64,000 nucleotides of DNA from Bradyrhizobium sp. WSM471 (lineage in GTDB: Bacteria; Pseudomonadota; Alphaproteobacteria; Rhizobiales; Xanthobacteraceae), in assembly GCF_000244915.1 (NCBI RefSeq), contig NZ_CM001442.1:2542001-2606000 (forward strand), in the 5' to 3' direction. Numbering within the stretch: position 1 is the stretch's first letter; every line of letters starts with the position of its first letter. Positions 29,258-37,904 of the stretch are shown piece after piece. A program made the position numbers and the translations under genes. Under the pieces are notes generated by a model. It saw only the letters and a list, made by a program, of their open reading frames with translations, was not told where the DNA came from and did no database searches.

Positions 29258-30193
29258 ATGCGCTACGATGATTTCCGCCGCAGCGACGACATCGAGGATC
29301 GTCGCGACGATGGTGGCGGCGGCGGTGGAGGAGGCGGGTTCGGCCTCCCCATGGGCGGCGGCGGGCTCGGGATCGGCACCATCATCGTGCTCGGCCTGGT
29401 CGGCTACGCCTTCGGCATCGATCCGCGCATCCTGATCGGCGGCGCCGAGATCCTCACCGGTGGCGGCCAGGCGCCGTCCTACCAGAGCGATCGCCAATCG
29501 TCCTCCAACGCCAAGCGCGGCGCGCCGACCGACGAGATGGGCAGCATGATCTCCGGCATCCTCGGCGAGATCGACGATCGCTGGAGCGAGATCTTCCAGG
29601 CCTCGGGCCAGTCCTTTACCGGTCCGAAAGTCGTGCTGTTCCGCAACGTCACCAATGGCGGGCGCTGCGGCCGGGCGGAGTCGGCGATGGGACCGTTCTA
29701 TTGTCCGCCCGACAAGACGATCTTTCTCGACACCGGTTTCTTCCGCGAGGTCGAGACGCGTTTTCGCGGCTGCTCCGGCAAGTCCGCCTGTAACTTCACC
29801 ACCGCCTACATCATCGCCCACGAGGCCGGCCATCACATCCAGAACCTGCTCGGCATCATTCCGCGCGTGACGCGGCTGCAGCAGCAGGCCGGCAGCAAGG
29901 CGGAATCGAATGCGCTCCAGGTGAAGGTCGAATTGCAGGCCGACTGCCTGTCCGGTGTCTGGGTCAATCGCGAGGCGAAGAAGCGGCCGAACTTCCTGGA
30001 GCCGGGCGACATCGACGCCGCACTCACCACGGCGAGCGCGATCGGCGACGACACGCTGCAGCGCCAGTCGACTGGCCGGGTCGTGCCGGATTCCTTCACC
30101 CACGGCTCGGCGGCGCAACGCAAACAGTGGTTCATGACCGGCTACCAGCAGGGCACCGTCCAGGCCTGCAACACGTTTGGTGGCGGACAGTAG
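29258..30193 (+). CDS. Neutral zinc metallopeptidase (YpfJ family)
   Basis: A 311-residue protein with an acidic, glycine-rich N-terminus (MRYDDFRRSDDIEDRRDDGG), one membrane helix (about 36-60, preceded by glycine runs), and a peptidase domain whose zinc motif is H188-E-A-G-H192 in YIIAHEAGHHIQ. This is the putative neutral zinc metallopeptidase family, membrane anchored with the catalytic part outside. Physiological substrates are unknown. ATG 29258 follows GAGGGA by seven bases. It diverges from ccrM. Confidence 0.9.
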   Translation: MRYDDFRRSDDIEDRRDDGGGGGGGGGFGLPMGGGGLGIGTIIVLGLVGYAFGIDPRILIGGAEILTGGGQAPSYQSDRQSSSNAKRGAPTDEMGSMISGILGEIDDRWSEIFQASGQSFTGPKVVLFRNVTNGGRCGRAESAMGPFYCPPDKTIFLDTGFFREVETRFRGCSGKSACNFTTAYIIAHEAGHHIQNLLGIIPRVTRLQQQAGSKAESNALQVKVELQADCLSGVWVNREAKKRPNFLEPGDIDAALTTASAIGDDTLQRQSTGRVVPDSFTHGSAAQRKQWFMTGYQQGTVQACNTFGGGQ

Positions 30194-30201
30194 GGGTTAT
30201 C

Positions 30202-30299
30202 CGTCATCCTGAGGTGCTCGCCGATTGGCGAGCTTCGAAGGATGGCGAGCCCGTGGCGCATCCTTCGAGGCGCGCAAGTGCGCGCACCTCAGGATGACG
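30202..30299. repeat. Palindromic repeat, family D (CATCCTGAGG type)
   Basis: Outer arms CGTCATCCTGAGGTGC and GCACCTCAGGATGACG are near-perfect complements; inner arms include CTTCGAAGGATG and CATCCTTCGAGG. It fills the gap between the metallopeptidase and moaB. Confidence 0.85.
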
Positions 30300-30328
30300 T
30301 CAGTGGTCTGTGAAGAAGGTGTGTTGCA

Positions 30329-30892
30329 ATGACCTCCATCGACGAAGCAAAACAGTTCGTCCCGCTCAACATCGCGGTGCTCACCGTGTCTGACACGCGC
30401 GCGCTGGCGGATGATAAATCCGGCCAGACGCTCGCCGACGGTCTCCTTGCGGCCGGCCATCATCTCGCCGCGCGCGAGATCGTCACCGACGACGTCGAGG
30501 CGATCCGCACCGTCATCCGCCGCTGGATTGCGGACGCGGGCGTCGACGTCGTCATCACCACCGGCGGCACCGGCTTCACGGGGCGCGACGTCACGCCGGA
30601 GGCGATCGAGCCCTTGTTCGAGAAGCGCATGGACGGTTTCTCGATCGCATTCCACATGCTGAGCCATGCCAAGATCGGCACGTCGACGATCCAGAGCCGC
30701 GCCACCGCCGGCGTCGCGGGCGCAACCTACATCTTCTGCCTCCCAGGTTCGCCCGGTGCCTGCCGCGACGGCTGGGACGGCATCCTCAAAGCCCAGCTCG
30801 ACTACCGCACGCGGCCCTGCAATTTCGTCGAGATCATGCCACGGCTGGACGAGCACCTGCGCCGGCCGAAGGCCCAGGGCGCGACGGTGTGA
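30329..30892 (+). CDS. moaB: Molybdenum cofactor biosynthesis protein B
   Basis: MoaB/MogA-type proteins adenylylate molybdopterin during molybdenum cofactor synthesis. The 187-residue protein shows the N-terminal strand NIAVLTVSDTRALADDKSGQ, the nucleotide loop VVITTGGTGFTGRDVTPEAI (about 75-94) and the C-terminal FCLPGSPGACRDGWDGIL. The length and the presence of SGQ and TTGGTG fit MoaB. No other moa genes are adjacent. The ATG has GAAGGTG upstream. Confidence 0.95.
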   Translation: MTSIDEAKQFVPLNIAVLTVSDTRALADDKSGQTLADGLLAAGHHLAAREIVTDDVEAIRTVIRRWIADAGVDVVITTGGTGFTGRDVTPEAIEPLFEKRMDGFSIAFHMLSHAKIGTSTIQSRATAGVAGATYIFCLPGSPGACRDGWDGILKAQLDYRTRPCNFVEIMPRLDEHLRRPKAQGATV

Positions 30893-30900
30893 GCGCTTGC

Positions 30901-31106
30901 TTCCCCTTCCCCCCTTGCGGGGGAAGGTGGCATAGGCGGCCTTGGGCCGCCGTTCTTAAAGAACGCCGAAGCGAAGCTTCGGCTATGGCGCCGGATGAGG
31001 GGTATCTATCGGCACGGAATGTGCCGAAGTCGACCCCTCACCCAAGTGAGCTTATGTCTAGCAGCGTCGCTGCCCTCTCCCGCAGGGGGCGAGGGCACAT
31101 TCATGC
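30901..31106. repeat. Composite palindromic repeat, family B
   Basis: Second copy of the repeat at 20181-20345, about 205 bp: CCCCCCTTGCGGGGGAAGG arm, GATGAGGGGTA and CCCCTCACCCAAGTGAG blocks, then CCTCTCCCGCAGGGGGCGAG. It has an extra insert, TTCTTAAAGAAC with flanking GAAGCTTC, not in the first copy. Confidence 0.8.
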
Positions 31107-31129
31107 GCATCTCGCCCGCTGTTGCAGCA

Positions 31130-32056
31130 TCAGAGATCCCGCTCCCACGTTTCCCCAATCAGATCCTGCCCGAAGCTGTGATGCGGCTCGGTCTTCACGA
31201 GCTTGAAGCCTGCACTTTGATAGATGCCGCGTGCGGCGACCAGGATGCTCTGCGTCCACAGCGTCATCTTGCCGTAGCCCCTCTCGCGTGCGCCCTGGAT
31301 GCATTGGTCGACCAGCGCGCGGCCGACACCGAATCCCCGCGCTTTCTTTTCCACCTGCAACAGGCGCAGCTTGGCGATCTCGTCCGTGGCCTTGACCAGA
31401 AAGATCGAGCCGACCGGCTCGCCGCCCACTTCCGCAATCCAGCAGTGCTCGCGCGCGGCGTCATAATTCTTGATGAACTGTGCGCAGATCTCGGCGACCA
31501 GGGCCTCGTAGCTGATATCCCAGTTGTAGTCGGCCGCATAGGCGGCGGCCTGCCGGGAGATGACCCAGCCCATGTCGCCAACGCGATGGCTGCGCAGCAT
31601 GAAAGCCGCGGGCTGGCTTCGACGCTCCAGCACAGCCTCGATGGTCGCCATAGCCTGCGTGAGCCGCGTTGCATCGCTGGCCGAAAGCTGAGCCAGCATT
31701 GCGGCGACCTCATTTTGCGAGCCCAGGTTCAGCTTGGCAAAGGTCTGGCGCCCCTTGGCGGTGAGGCTGAGCTGGTATTGCCTGCGATCCACGGGCAGGG
31801 GCCTGCGGGTGATCAGGCCCTTTTCGTCGAAGCTTTGCACGATCCGGCTGAGATAGCCGGGATCGAGGCCAAGCTCGTTGCCGATCTCCTTTGCGGCAAG
31901 GTCATCCCGTTGCGCGAGCTCGTAGAGTACGCGGGCCTCGCTGAGCGAGAACGGGCTTTTTCCGAGGTGCTGGTCGAGCACGCCAAGCTTGCGGGTGTAG
32001 AAGCGGTTGAAGGCGCGGACCGCTGCGATGTGGTCGTCGGTAGGATTGAACGACAT
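31130..32056 (-). CDS. MarR-type regulator fused to GNAT acetyltransferase
   Basis: Residues about 1-145 form a MarR winged helix (VRAFNRFYTRKLGVL, LSEARVLYELAQRDDLAAKEIGNELGLDPGYLSRIVQSFDEKGLITRR with the DRRQ wing). Residues about 155-308 form a GNAT domain with the acetyl-CoA loop KARGFGVGRALVDQCIQGARERGYGKM. Such fusions exist in several proteobacteria; the substrate is unknown. Binding of substrate or acetyl-CoA by the GNAT half could control DNA binding by the MarR half, but that is inference. Its ribosome site GAGGTG lies inside a long palindrome directly upstream, the likely operator. Confidence 0.9.
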   Translation of the reverse strand: MSFNPTDDHIAAVRAFNRFYTRKLGVLDQHLGKSPFSLSEARVLYELAQRDDLAAKEIGNELGLDPGYLSRIVQSFDEKGLITRRPLPVDRRQYQLSLTAKGRQTFAKLNLGSQNEVAAMLAQLSASDATRLTQAMATIEAVLERRSQPAAFMLRSHRVGDMGWVISRQAAAYAADYNWDISYEALVAEICAQFIKNYDAAREHCWIAEVGGEPVGSIFLVKATDEIAKLRLLQVEKKARGFGVGRALVDQCIQGARERGYGKMTLWTQSILVAARGIYQSAGFKLVKTEPHHSFGQDLIGETWERDL

Positions 32057-32060
32057 GGGT

Positions 32061-32116
32061 CACCTCGATATTTGCCATTGTCAAATACTTATTTGACTTT
32101 GGCAAGTATCGAGGTG
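32061..32116. promoter_or_regulatory. 56-bp nested palindrome, probable MarR operator
   Basis: Half-sites of 28 bp match at 24 positions: CACCTCGATA / TATCGAGGTG outside, TTGCCA / TGGCAA next, and GTCAAATA / TATTTGAC in the centre. The inner part has the size and AT-rich form of a MarR box. The outer arm holds the GAGGTG ribosome site of the MarR-GNAT gene, so a transcript entering from upstream would pair it with CACCTC. Confidence 0.8.
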
Positions 32117-32118
32117 CC

Positions 32119-32694
32119 TCAGCCGACCATGACGATCCGGCTGCGCAGCATGATCCGCGACGAGCGGCCGAGCCGCCGGAGCAGCCGCGCCTCGGAGCGG
32201 CGGGCTTGGGGCGGGTAGCCGCCGATGCGGTCGTAGTGATCACGCGCGATCAAAAGTCCCTGATCGCCGAAGGGACCGACGAGCTTGCGCATCAGGGCCC
32301 GGAGGATATCGCGGAAGCCGGCATCGGCGTAGGGCGAGCGGGCATAGCGGAAGACGGCCGCACGATCCCGGCCGCTGGTCGAGACCGACTGGATGAACTG
32401 GGTGGTTTCCTCGATCCACCCGGTTTCCAGAACGGCGCCCGCAGGGAGGAACATCAGCCAAGACGAACGGGCCTGGAGTGCGCCGGCGGCAAGCGCGGCG
32501 CCTTGCGTTGATCCCTCGAAGCCGATGAATCGGCAGCCCGCGACGTCGGCAACGCGCTCGATGACGCCATTGCGGGTGCCGTCGACCAGGAGCACTTCCC
32601 GGATGATGCCTGCGGCAGCACCGGGTACCAGCGCGGCCAGAGTTGCGACCGCCGTCTGCTCGACGCCTTCGGTCGGAATGATGACGCTCAGCAT
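32119..32694 (-). CDS. Glycosyltransferase family 2-like protein
   Basis: A short 191-residue GT-A fold protein opening MLSVIIPTEGVEQTAVATLAAL, with EVLLVDGTRNGVIERVAD (a DGT in place of the usual DDGS loop) and SSWLMFLPAGAVLETGW, the D-x-D region being degenerate. It resembles small family-2 enzymes of unknown acceptor, and loss of acidic metal ligands makes catalysis uncertain. ATG 32694 is preferred; an in-frame GTG at 32715 would add seven residues, and neither has a strong ribosome site. The stop abuts the palindrome before the MarR-GNAT gene on the same strand. Confidence 0.72.
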   Translation of the reverse strand: MLSVIIPTEGVEQTAVATLAALVPGAAAGIIREVLLVDGTRNGVIERVADVAGCRFIGFEGSTQGAALAAGALQARSSWLMFLPAGAVLETGWIEETTQFIQSVSTSGRDRAAVFRYARSPYADAGFRDILRALMRKLVGPFGDQGLLIARDHYDRIGGYPPQARRSEARLLRRLGRSSRIMLRSRIVMVG

Positions 32695-33023
32695 GATTGA
32701 AGCTTCACTGTCCACACTTCGGGAGAAGCGTAGCTCATTATGAGGGCGTCATAAAACATGTGGCGCTGCCGAGTGCAACTTTCCGGCCGCGCTTCGGTAT
32801 ACGATGGTAAACCGCTGCGGCTCTCTCATCCAAATATGTCGCGTACGGGGCCGCGATATTGCCAATGTGTCGCCCCAAGCCTGTCCTGTCCGTATTAGTC
32901 CGGAGATGAGCCGCAACATTGCGCGGCGCGCCGGCCGTTCGCAACCTTGCAAGAGGAGGATGCGATAGCGGACGAGCGCGAGAACGGGAAAACCGTGCAA
33001 TGGTGCTGCTGAAGAGGCTTCGA
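32695..33023. other. Divergent spacer, glycosyltransferase and RMD1-family gene
   Basis: About 330 bp without a supportable gene. AGGAGGATGCGATAG at 32954-32968 looks like a ribosome site and start but runs into a stop after two codons. Both flanking promoters should lie here; I cannot pick boxes with confidence. Confidence 0.45.
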
Positions 33024-33863
33024 ATGAACGCCGATCAACTTGCTGTTAACTCGCCCGCAACATCTCCCAGGCCGGACGGCGCGCCGACCTTGCGGATCCG
33101 CGCCCTGATGCTGGGTGAACGCATCAATCCCTCCGGACTCGAAATGGGCGCGACAGTCTCCTCGACGCCGGCCGCCTTCCGCGTCCATGCCGGCCTTGCG
33201 GTCATCTTCCGCTACGGCGTCGTGGTGCTGATCGGTCTCCTCCCTTCGGAGGAGAAGGTGCTGATCGACAGCCTGAAGACCCGCGTGATCGGCGAGTTCA
33301 GCCCCTACGAGGAGGAGATCGCACATGCGCAACTCTGCAAGGACGAAAGCGCCGAGGCTATCCAGCCGGGCGGCCCGATCTGCCTCGCCAAATTCTCCGA
33401 CGACCGGCTGCTGCTGATCGCGGACGCGCTGGCCAAGAGCACCTCGCTCGCACGTGACGAGCGCCGCGTCGCCGCGGTCTTCGACGTGATCGAGCCATTT
33501 GCGCGCAAGCTCGCCGAGCAGGGCCGCACGCCGCCCCGGCGCAAGGGCATCTTGCAACTGATCGGCAATGCGCTTCTCGTCCAGCAGCGCGTCGCCGGTC
33601 GTGTTGCGGTGGCCGAGAAACCCGACGTGCTCTGGGAGAAACCCGAACTCGACCGGCTCTATGCCCGCCTTGAAGACGAGTACGAACTGAAGGAGCGCCT
33701 GGACACGCTCGAGCGCAAGCTCACCGCCGTGTCCGCGACCGCCAACGCGCTCACCGACATCATCGATACCCAGCGCTCGCTCCGGCTCGAAATCGCGGTG
33801 GTGGTGCTGATCGTGATCGAGGTCGCGATCGGGTGTTTCCAGATTTGGTCGGGGACGCATTAG
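33024..33863 (+). CDS. RMD1/DUF155 family protein
   Basis: A 279-residue protein of the RMD1 (DUF155) family, known from yeast proteins linked to nuclear division or mitochondria and widespread but uncharacterised in bacteria. Visible features are the long conserved middle (FRYGVVVLIGLLPSEEKVLIDSL), a lysine/arginine-rich helix (FARKLAEQGRTPPRRKGILQLIGNALL), a predicted coiled coil at about 208-245 (LDRLYARLEDEYELKERLDTLERKL) and one C-terminal membrane helix at about 256-274. That architecture suggests tail anchoring with the bulk in the cytoplasm. ATG 33024 has GAAGAGG six bases upstream. Confidence 0.82.
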   Translation: MNADQLAVNSPATSPRPDGAPTLRIRALMLGERINPSGLEMGATVSSTPAAFRVHAGLAVIFRYGVVVLIGLLPSEEKVLIDSLKTRVIGEFSPYEEEIAHAQLCKDESAEAIQPGGPICLAKFSDDRLLLIADALAKSTSLARDERRVAAVFDVIEPFARKLAEQGRTPPRRKGILQLIGNALLVQQRVAGRVAVAEKPDVLWEKPELDRLYARLEDEYELKERLDTLERKLTAVSATANALTDIIDTQRSLRLEIAVVVLIVIEVAIGCFQIWSGTH

Positions 33864-33914
33864 AATGCGCGGGCCACTGGATCAATTTACCCTGCAGTTG
33901 AGATGCTCGTGACT

Positions 33915-34070
33915 GCGCCCTCGCCCCTTGCGGGAGAGGGCAGCACCGCGAGGAGACACAAACTCACAGGGTGAGGGGTATGTCTCCGCATACTCACATG
34001 CATACGTGAGCGACGACAAAACCCCTCATCCGGCACTTCGCGCCACCTTCTCCCGCAAGGGGAGAAGGGA
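33915..34070. repeat. Composite palindromic repeat, family B (inverted)
   Basis: Third copy, in opposite orientation to those at 20181 and 30901: CGCCCTCGCCCCTTGCGGG, then GGTGAGGGGTATGTC, ACCCCTCATCCGGCACTTCGC, ending CTTCTCCCGCAAGGGGAGAAGG. It separates the convergent RMD1-family gene and ackA. Confidence 0.8.
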
Positions 34071-34089
34071 AGTAAGATTGCCATCGTGC

Positions 34090-35271
34090 TCAAATCGTTC
34101 GCAGCACCGCCGCACAATGTCGTGCGATCATCAGTTCCTCATTCGTTGGAATGACAAAGACATCGACTGCGCTATCGCCCCCGTTGATACGCTCGCGCGC
34201 CGCATCATTCGCCGCGGCATCGATGCGCACGCCGAGCCAGTCGAGACGCTCACCGATCGCGCTGCGGATTTCGCTGGCATGCTCGCCGATGCCGCCGGTG
34301 AAGACCAGGCAGTCCAGCCCGGCAAGCGTTGTCGCCATCGCCGCCACCTCCTGCGCGGCGCGGAAGGTGAAGAGCTCGACCGCCTCCCGCGCCGCAGCTT
34401 CGCTGCTTGCAAGCAGCGTGCGCATGTCCGAAGCGATGCGGGAGACGCCGAGCAGGCCGGATTCGTGATAGAGCAGGTGCTGGACATCTTCGACCGACAT
34501 CTTCTCGTGCTGTTGCAGATAGAGCAGCACGCCCGGGTCGATCCTGCCGCAGCGCGTGCCCATCACCAGCCCGTCGAGCGGCGTCAGTCCCATCGTGGTG
34601 TCGATGCTGCGGCCGTCGCGCAAGCCGCACAGGCTCGCGCCGTTGCCGAGATGCGCGATCACAGTGCGCTTCGCCACGAGCTGCGGCGCGATTCGGGCGA
34701 GCCGTCCCGCGACATATTCGAACGAGAGGCCGTGAAATCCGTAGCGCCGGATGCCGCGCTCTTCATAACGTCGCGGAATGGCGAAGCGGCTGGCGGGCGG
34801 CGCAATGCCGTGATGGAAAGCGGTGTCGAAGCAGGCGAGCTGCGTCAGGTCGGGCCTTATCGCCGTGATAGTGCGGACCGGAGCCAGGCAGCGTGGCTGG
34901 TGCAGCGGCGCCAGCGGCGTCAACGCCTCCAGCTTTGCGGTGACATCCTCCGTCAGCTCGACCGGAGCGGAATAATCCGGACCGCCATGGACGACCCGAT
35001 GGCCGACGGCGCGCAAGCGATGGTCGCCGAAGCGATCCTCGATCAAGCCGAGCACGTCGGCGAACAGATGATCGCTGGCCGCATCCGATGCTTCCCTCCG
35101 TTTCTCGAACAGGTCTTCGCCCGCGGGGCTCTTCACGACGAGCCGCGGCTTCGTCTCGTGCTCGTCGAGCAGGCCCTTGCAGAGCAGGGTGGGCTCGGCC
35201 GCCGAGATTTCGAACAGGCCGAATTTGATGCTCGACGATCCCGAGTTGAGAACGAGAACCATGTTCAACAT
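34090..35271 (-). CDS. ackA: Acetate kinase
   Basis: AckA transfers phosphate between acetyl phosphate and ADP. The N-terminus MVLVLNSGSSSIKFGLFE holds the ASKHA phosphate-1 motif. ARRFAIPRRYEERGIRRYGFHG and VIAHLGNGASLCGL are the acetate-kinase signatures, with FTGGIGEHASEIR near the C-terminus. At about 393 residues the length is standard. The start is either ATG 35271 (MLNMVLV) or ATG 35262; neither has a strong ribosome site. Only 8 bases separate it from the phosphoketolase stop, so translation is probably coupled and its job is to turn the acetyl phosphate made by Xfp into acetate and ATP. Confidence 0.96.
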   Translation of the reverse strand: MLNMVLVLNSGSSSIKFGLFEISAAEPTLLCKGLLDEHETKPRLVVKSPAGEDLFEKRREASDAASDHLFADVLGLIEDRFGDHRLRAVGHRVVHGGPDYSAPVELTEDVTAKLEALTPLAPLHQPRCLAPVRTITAIRPDLTQLACFDTAFHHGIAPPASRFAIPRRYEERGIRRYGFHGLSFEYVAGRLARIAPQLVAKRTVIAHLGNGASLCGLRDGRSIDTTMGLTPLDGLVMGTRCGRIDPGVLLYLQQHEKMSVEDVQHLLYHESGLLGVSRIASDMRTLLASSEAAAREAVELFTFRAAQEVAAMATTLAGLDCLVFTGGIGEHASEIRSAIGERLDWLGVRIDAAANDAARERINGGDSAVDVFVIPTNEELMIARHCAAVLRTI

Positions 35272-35279
35272 GGCTGCTG

Positions 35280-37694
35280 TCAGTCGCCTGCCTCTGCCGG
35301 CGTGTTGCCGCCGGCGCTGTTCTGCCAGACCCATTCCTGGATTTCCGGCATGTCCTCGCCGTATTCGCGTACATAACGCGAATGCTCGATCAGCTTGTCA
35401 CGGAATTGCTGCTTCACCTGCGCCGCCCTGGTCGCGAGCCCCTGCACGCGCTCGATCACCTCGATCGCGAGGTGATAGCGGTCGAGCTCGTTGAGCACGA
35501 CCATGTCGAACGGCGTCGTCGTGGTGCCTTCCTCGGCAAAGCCGCGGACGTGCATGCCGGCGTGGTTGGTGCGGTTATAGGTCAGCCGGTGGATCAGATA
35601 GGGATAGCCGTGATAGGCGAAGATCACCGGCTTGTCGCGCGTGAACAGGCCGTCGAAGTCGCGGTCCGACAAGCCGTGCGGGTGCTGCTCCCTGGGTTGC
35701 AGCGTCATGAGGTCGACGATGTTGACGACGCGGATCTTGAGCTCGGGCAGCGCCTTGCGCAGCAGGTCGACGGCGGCGAGCGTTTCCAGTGTCGGCACGT
35801 CGCCGGCGCAGGCCATCACGACATCGGGCTCGCCATTCGCATCTTCCGTGCCGGCCCAGCTCCAGATGCCGATGCCGGCGTCGCAATGCGTGGCTGCCTC
35901 CTGCATCGACAGCCATTGCGGCGCCGGCTGCTTGCCGGCGACGATCACGTTGATGCGATTGTACGTCCGCAGGCAGTGGTCGGCGATCCACAGCAGCGTG
36001 TTGGCGTCTGGCGGGAAGTAGATGCGGACGATGTCCGCTTTCTTGTTGGCGACGAGATCAACGAAACCGGGATCCTGATGGCTGAAACCGTTGTGGTCCT
36101 GACGCCAGACATGCGACGTCAGCAGATAGTTGAGCGAGGCAATCGGGCGCCGCCACGGCAGATGCCGCGTCACCTTCAGCCATTTGGCGTGCTGGTTGAA
36201 CATGGAATCCACGATGTGGATGAACGCCTCGTAGCAGGAGAAGAAGCCGTGCCGGCCCGTGAGCAGGTAGCCCTCCAGCCAGCCCTGGCAGAGGTGCTCG
36301 CTCAGGACTTCCATCACGCGTCCATCCTGGGCGAGGTGCACGTCGTAAGGTTCTGTCGGCTCCATCCAGACGCGTTCGGTGGCCTCGAACACCGCATCGA
36401 GCCGGTTTGACGCGGTCTCGTCCGGGCCCATGATGCGGAAGTTGCGGGCCCCGGCGTTGAGGCGGATGACGTCGCGCAGGAATTTGCCGAGCTCGCGGGT
36501 TGCCTCCGCCACGACGCCGCCCGGCTGAGGGACCTCGACGGCGAAGCTGCAGAAGTCCGGCAGCTTCAGCTCCTTCTTCAGAAGGCCGCCATTGGCGTGC
36601 GGATTGGCGCCCATGCGGCGATGGCCTTCGGGCGCGAGCGCCTGCAGCTCGGCAACGAGCGCGCCGTTCGCGTCGAACAGCCTTTCCGGCTCGTAGCTGC
36701 GCATCCAGTCTTCGAGAATCTTCAGATGCGCCGGGTTCTCGCGACAGTTCGCGACAGGTACCTGATGCGCACGCCAAAATCCCTCCACCTTCTTGCCGTC
36801 GACTTCCTTGGGGCCGGTCCAGCCCTTCGGGCTGCGCAGCACGATCATCGGCCAGCGCGGGCGTTCGACGCTCTTGCGGCCGTCGCGGGCGTGCTGCTGG
36901 ATCGACCGGATGCTGACGAGCGCGACGTCGAGCGCGTCTGCCATGGTCCGGTGCATCAATTTGGGATCGTCGCCCTCGACGAACAGCGGCTCGTGGCCGA
37001 GCCCGCGGAAGAGATCGCGGATCTCGTCGTCGCGCATCCGCCCGAGCACGGTCGGATTGGCAATCTTGTATCCGTTGAGATGCAGGATCGGCAGCACCGC
37101 GCCGTCATGCGCGGGATTGAGGAACTTGTTGGAGTGCCAGGACGCCGCGAGCGGGCCGGTCTCGGCCTCGCCGTCGCCGACGACACAGGCGACGATCAGG
37201 TCGGGATTGTCGAAGGCCGCGCCATAGGCATGCACCAGCGCGTAACCGAGCTCGCCGCCTTCGTGGATCGAGCCCGGCGTTTCCGGCGCCGCGTGACTCG
37301 GGATGCCGCCGGGGAAGGAGAATTGCCTGAACAGCTTGCGCAAGCCCTCGGTATCGCGCGCGATATCGGGATAGATCTCGCTGTAGCTGCCTTCGAGATA
37401 GGTGTTGGCGACCATGCCGGGACCGCCGTGGCCGGGACCGCAGACATAGATCACGCTCAGGTCCAGCGCGCGGATGACGCGGTTGAGATGGGCATAAATG
37501 AAATTCAAACCGGGCGTCGTACCCCAATGGCCGAGCAAACGCGGCTTGATGTGCTCGGGCCGCAACGGCTCGCGCAGCAGCGGGTTGTCGAGAAGGTAGA
37601 TCTGCCCGACGGAGAGATAGTTCGCGGCGCGCCAATAGCGATCGAGCAGATCGAGGTCGCTGCTCGCTGCGGCCAATTGTTGTTGATTTGTCAT
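35280..37694 (-). CDS. xfp: Xylulose-5-phosphate/fructose-6-phosphate phosphoketolase
   Basis: A thiamine-diphosphate enzyme splitting xylulose 5-phosphate (or fructose 6-phosphate) with phosphate into acetyl phosphate and glyceraldehyde 3-phosphate (or erythrose 4-phosphate). Visible marks are the N-terminal [40 protein letters not shown], the cofactor motif [22 protein letters not shown] and, later, the [19 protein letters not shown] and [10 protein letters not shown] blocks. Starting at ATG 37694 it is 804 residues, full length. With ackA behind it, this is a complete phosphoketolase shunt. It diverges from a radical SAM gene. Confidence 0.97.
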   Translation of the reverse strand: MTNQQQLAAASSDLDLLDRYWRAANYLSVGQIYLLDNPLLREPLRPEHIKPRLLGHWGTTPGLNFIYAHLNRVIRALDLSVIYVCGPGHGGPGMVANTYLEGSYSEIYPDIARDTEGLRKLFRQFSFPGGIPSHAAPETPGSIHEGGELGYALVHAYGAAFDNPDLIVACVVGDGEAETGPLAASWHSNKFLNPAHDGAVLPILHLNGYKIANPTVLGRMRDDEIRDLFRGLGHEPLFVEGDDPKLMHRTMADALDVALVSIRSIQQHARDGRKSVERPRWPMIVLRSPKGWTGPKEVDGKKVEGFWRAHQVPVANCRENPAHLKILEDWMRSYEPERLFDANGALVAELQALAPEGHRRMGANPHANGGLLKKELKLPDFCSFAVEVPQPGGVVAEATRELGKFLRDVIRLNAGARNFRIMGPDETASNRLDAVFEATERVWMEPTEPYDVHLAQDGRVMEVLSEHLCQGWLEGYLLTGRHGFFSCYEAFIHIVDSMFNQHAKWLKVTRHLPWRRPIASLNYLLTSHVWRQDHNGFSHQDPGFVDLVANKKADIVRIYFPPDANTLLWIADHCLRTYNRINVIVAGKQPAPQWLSMQEAATHCDAGIGIWSWAGTEDANGEPDVVMACAGDVPTLETLAAVDLLRKALPELKIRVVNIVDLMTLQPREQHPHGLSDRDFDGLFTRDKPVIFAYHGYPYLIHRLTYNRTNHAGMHVRGFAEEGTTTTPFDMVVLNELDRYHLAIEVIERVQGLATRAAQVKQQFRDKLIEHSRYVREYGEDMPEIQEWVWQNSAGGNTPAEAGD

Positions 37695-37870
37695 GTTCCT
37701 GCCGACCTTCACCCGGGATCGTCACCAACCGAGTTCCGGCGAGATCGATCCTCGGCAGCATCAAACGGGATCGCCGTGACGGCACTGTTGCGTGAGGTCA
37801 AAAGCGGGCGCGCGAAGTTTGGGCAGATCTACTGTGCATGGGGTTGTTTTCACGTTTTTTGTTTGCGTTC

Positions 37871-37904
37871 TTGATTTGTTCCTTTGGCGTGCTATCTTGT
37901 GTTC
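37871..37904 (+). promoter_or_regulatory. Candidate promoter giving a leaderless transcript
   Basis: TTGATT at 37871-37876 and TATCTT at 37893-37898 are spaced by 16 bases, and the ATG of the next gene begins seven bases after the -10 box. There is no Shine-Dalgarno sequence between. This predicts transcription starting at or very near the start codon. Confidence 0.55.

Noticed and set aside
30895..31206. Open frames inside the family B repeat
   Set aside because: The same words recur in other intergenic copies in different frames; a repeat, not a gene.
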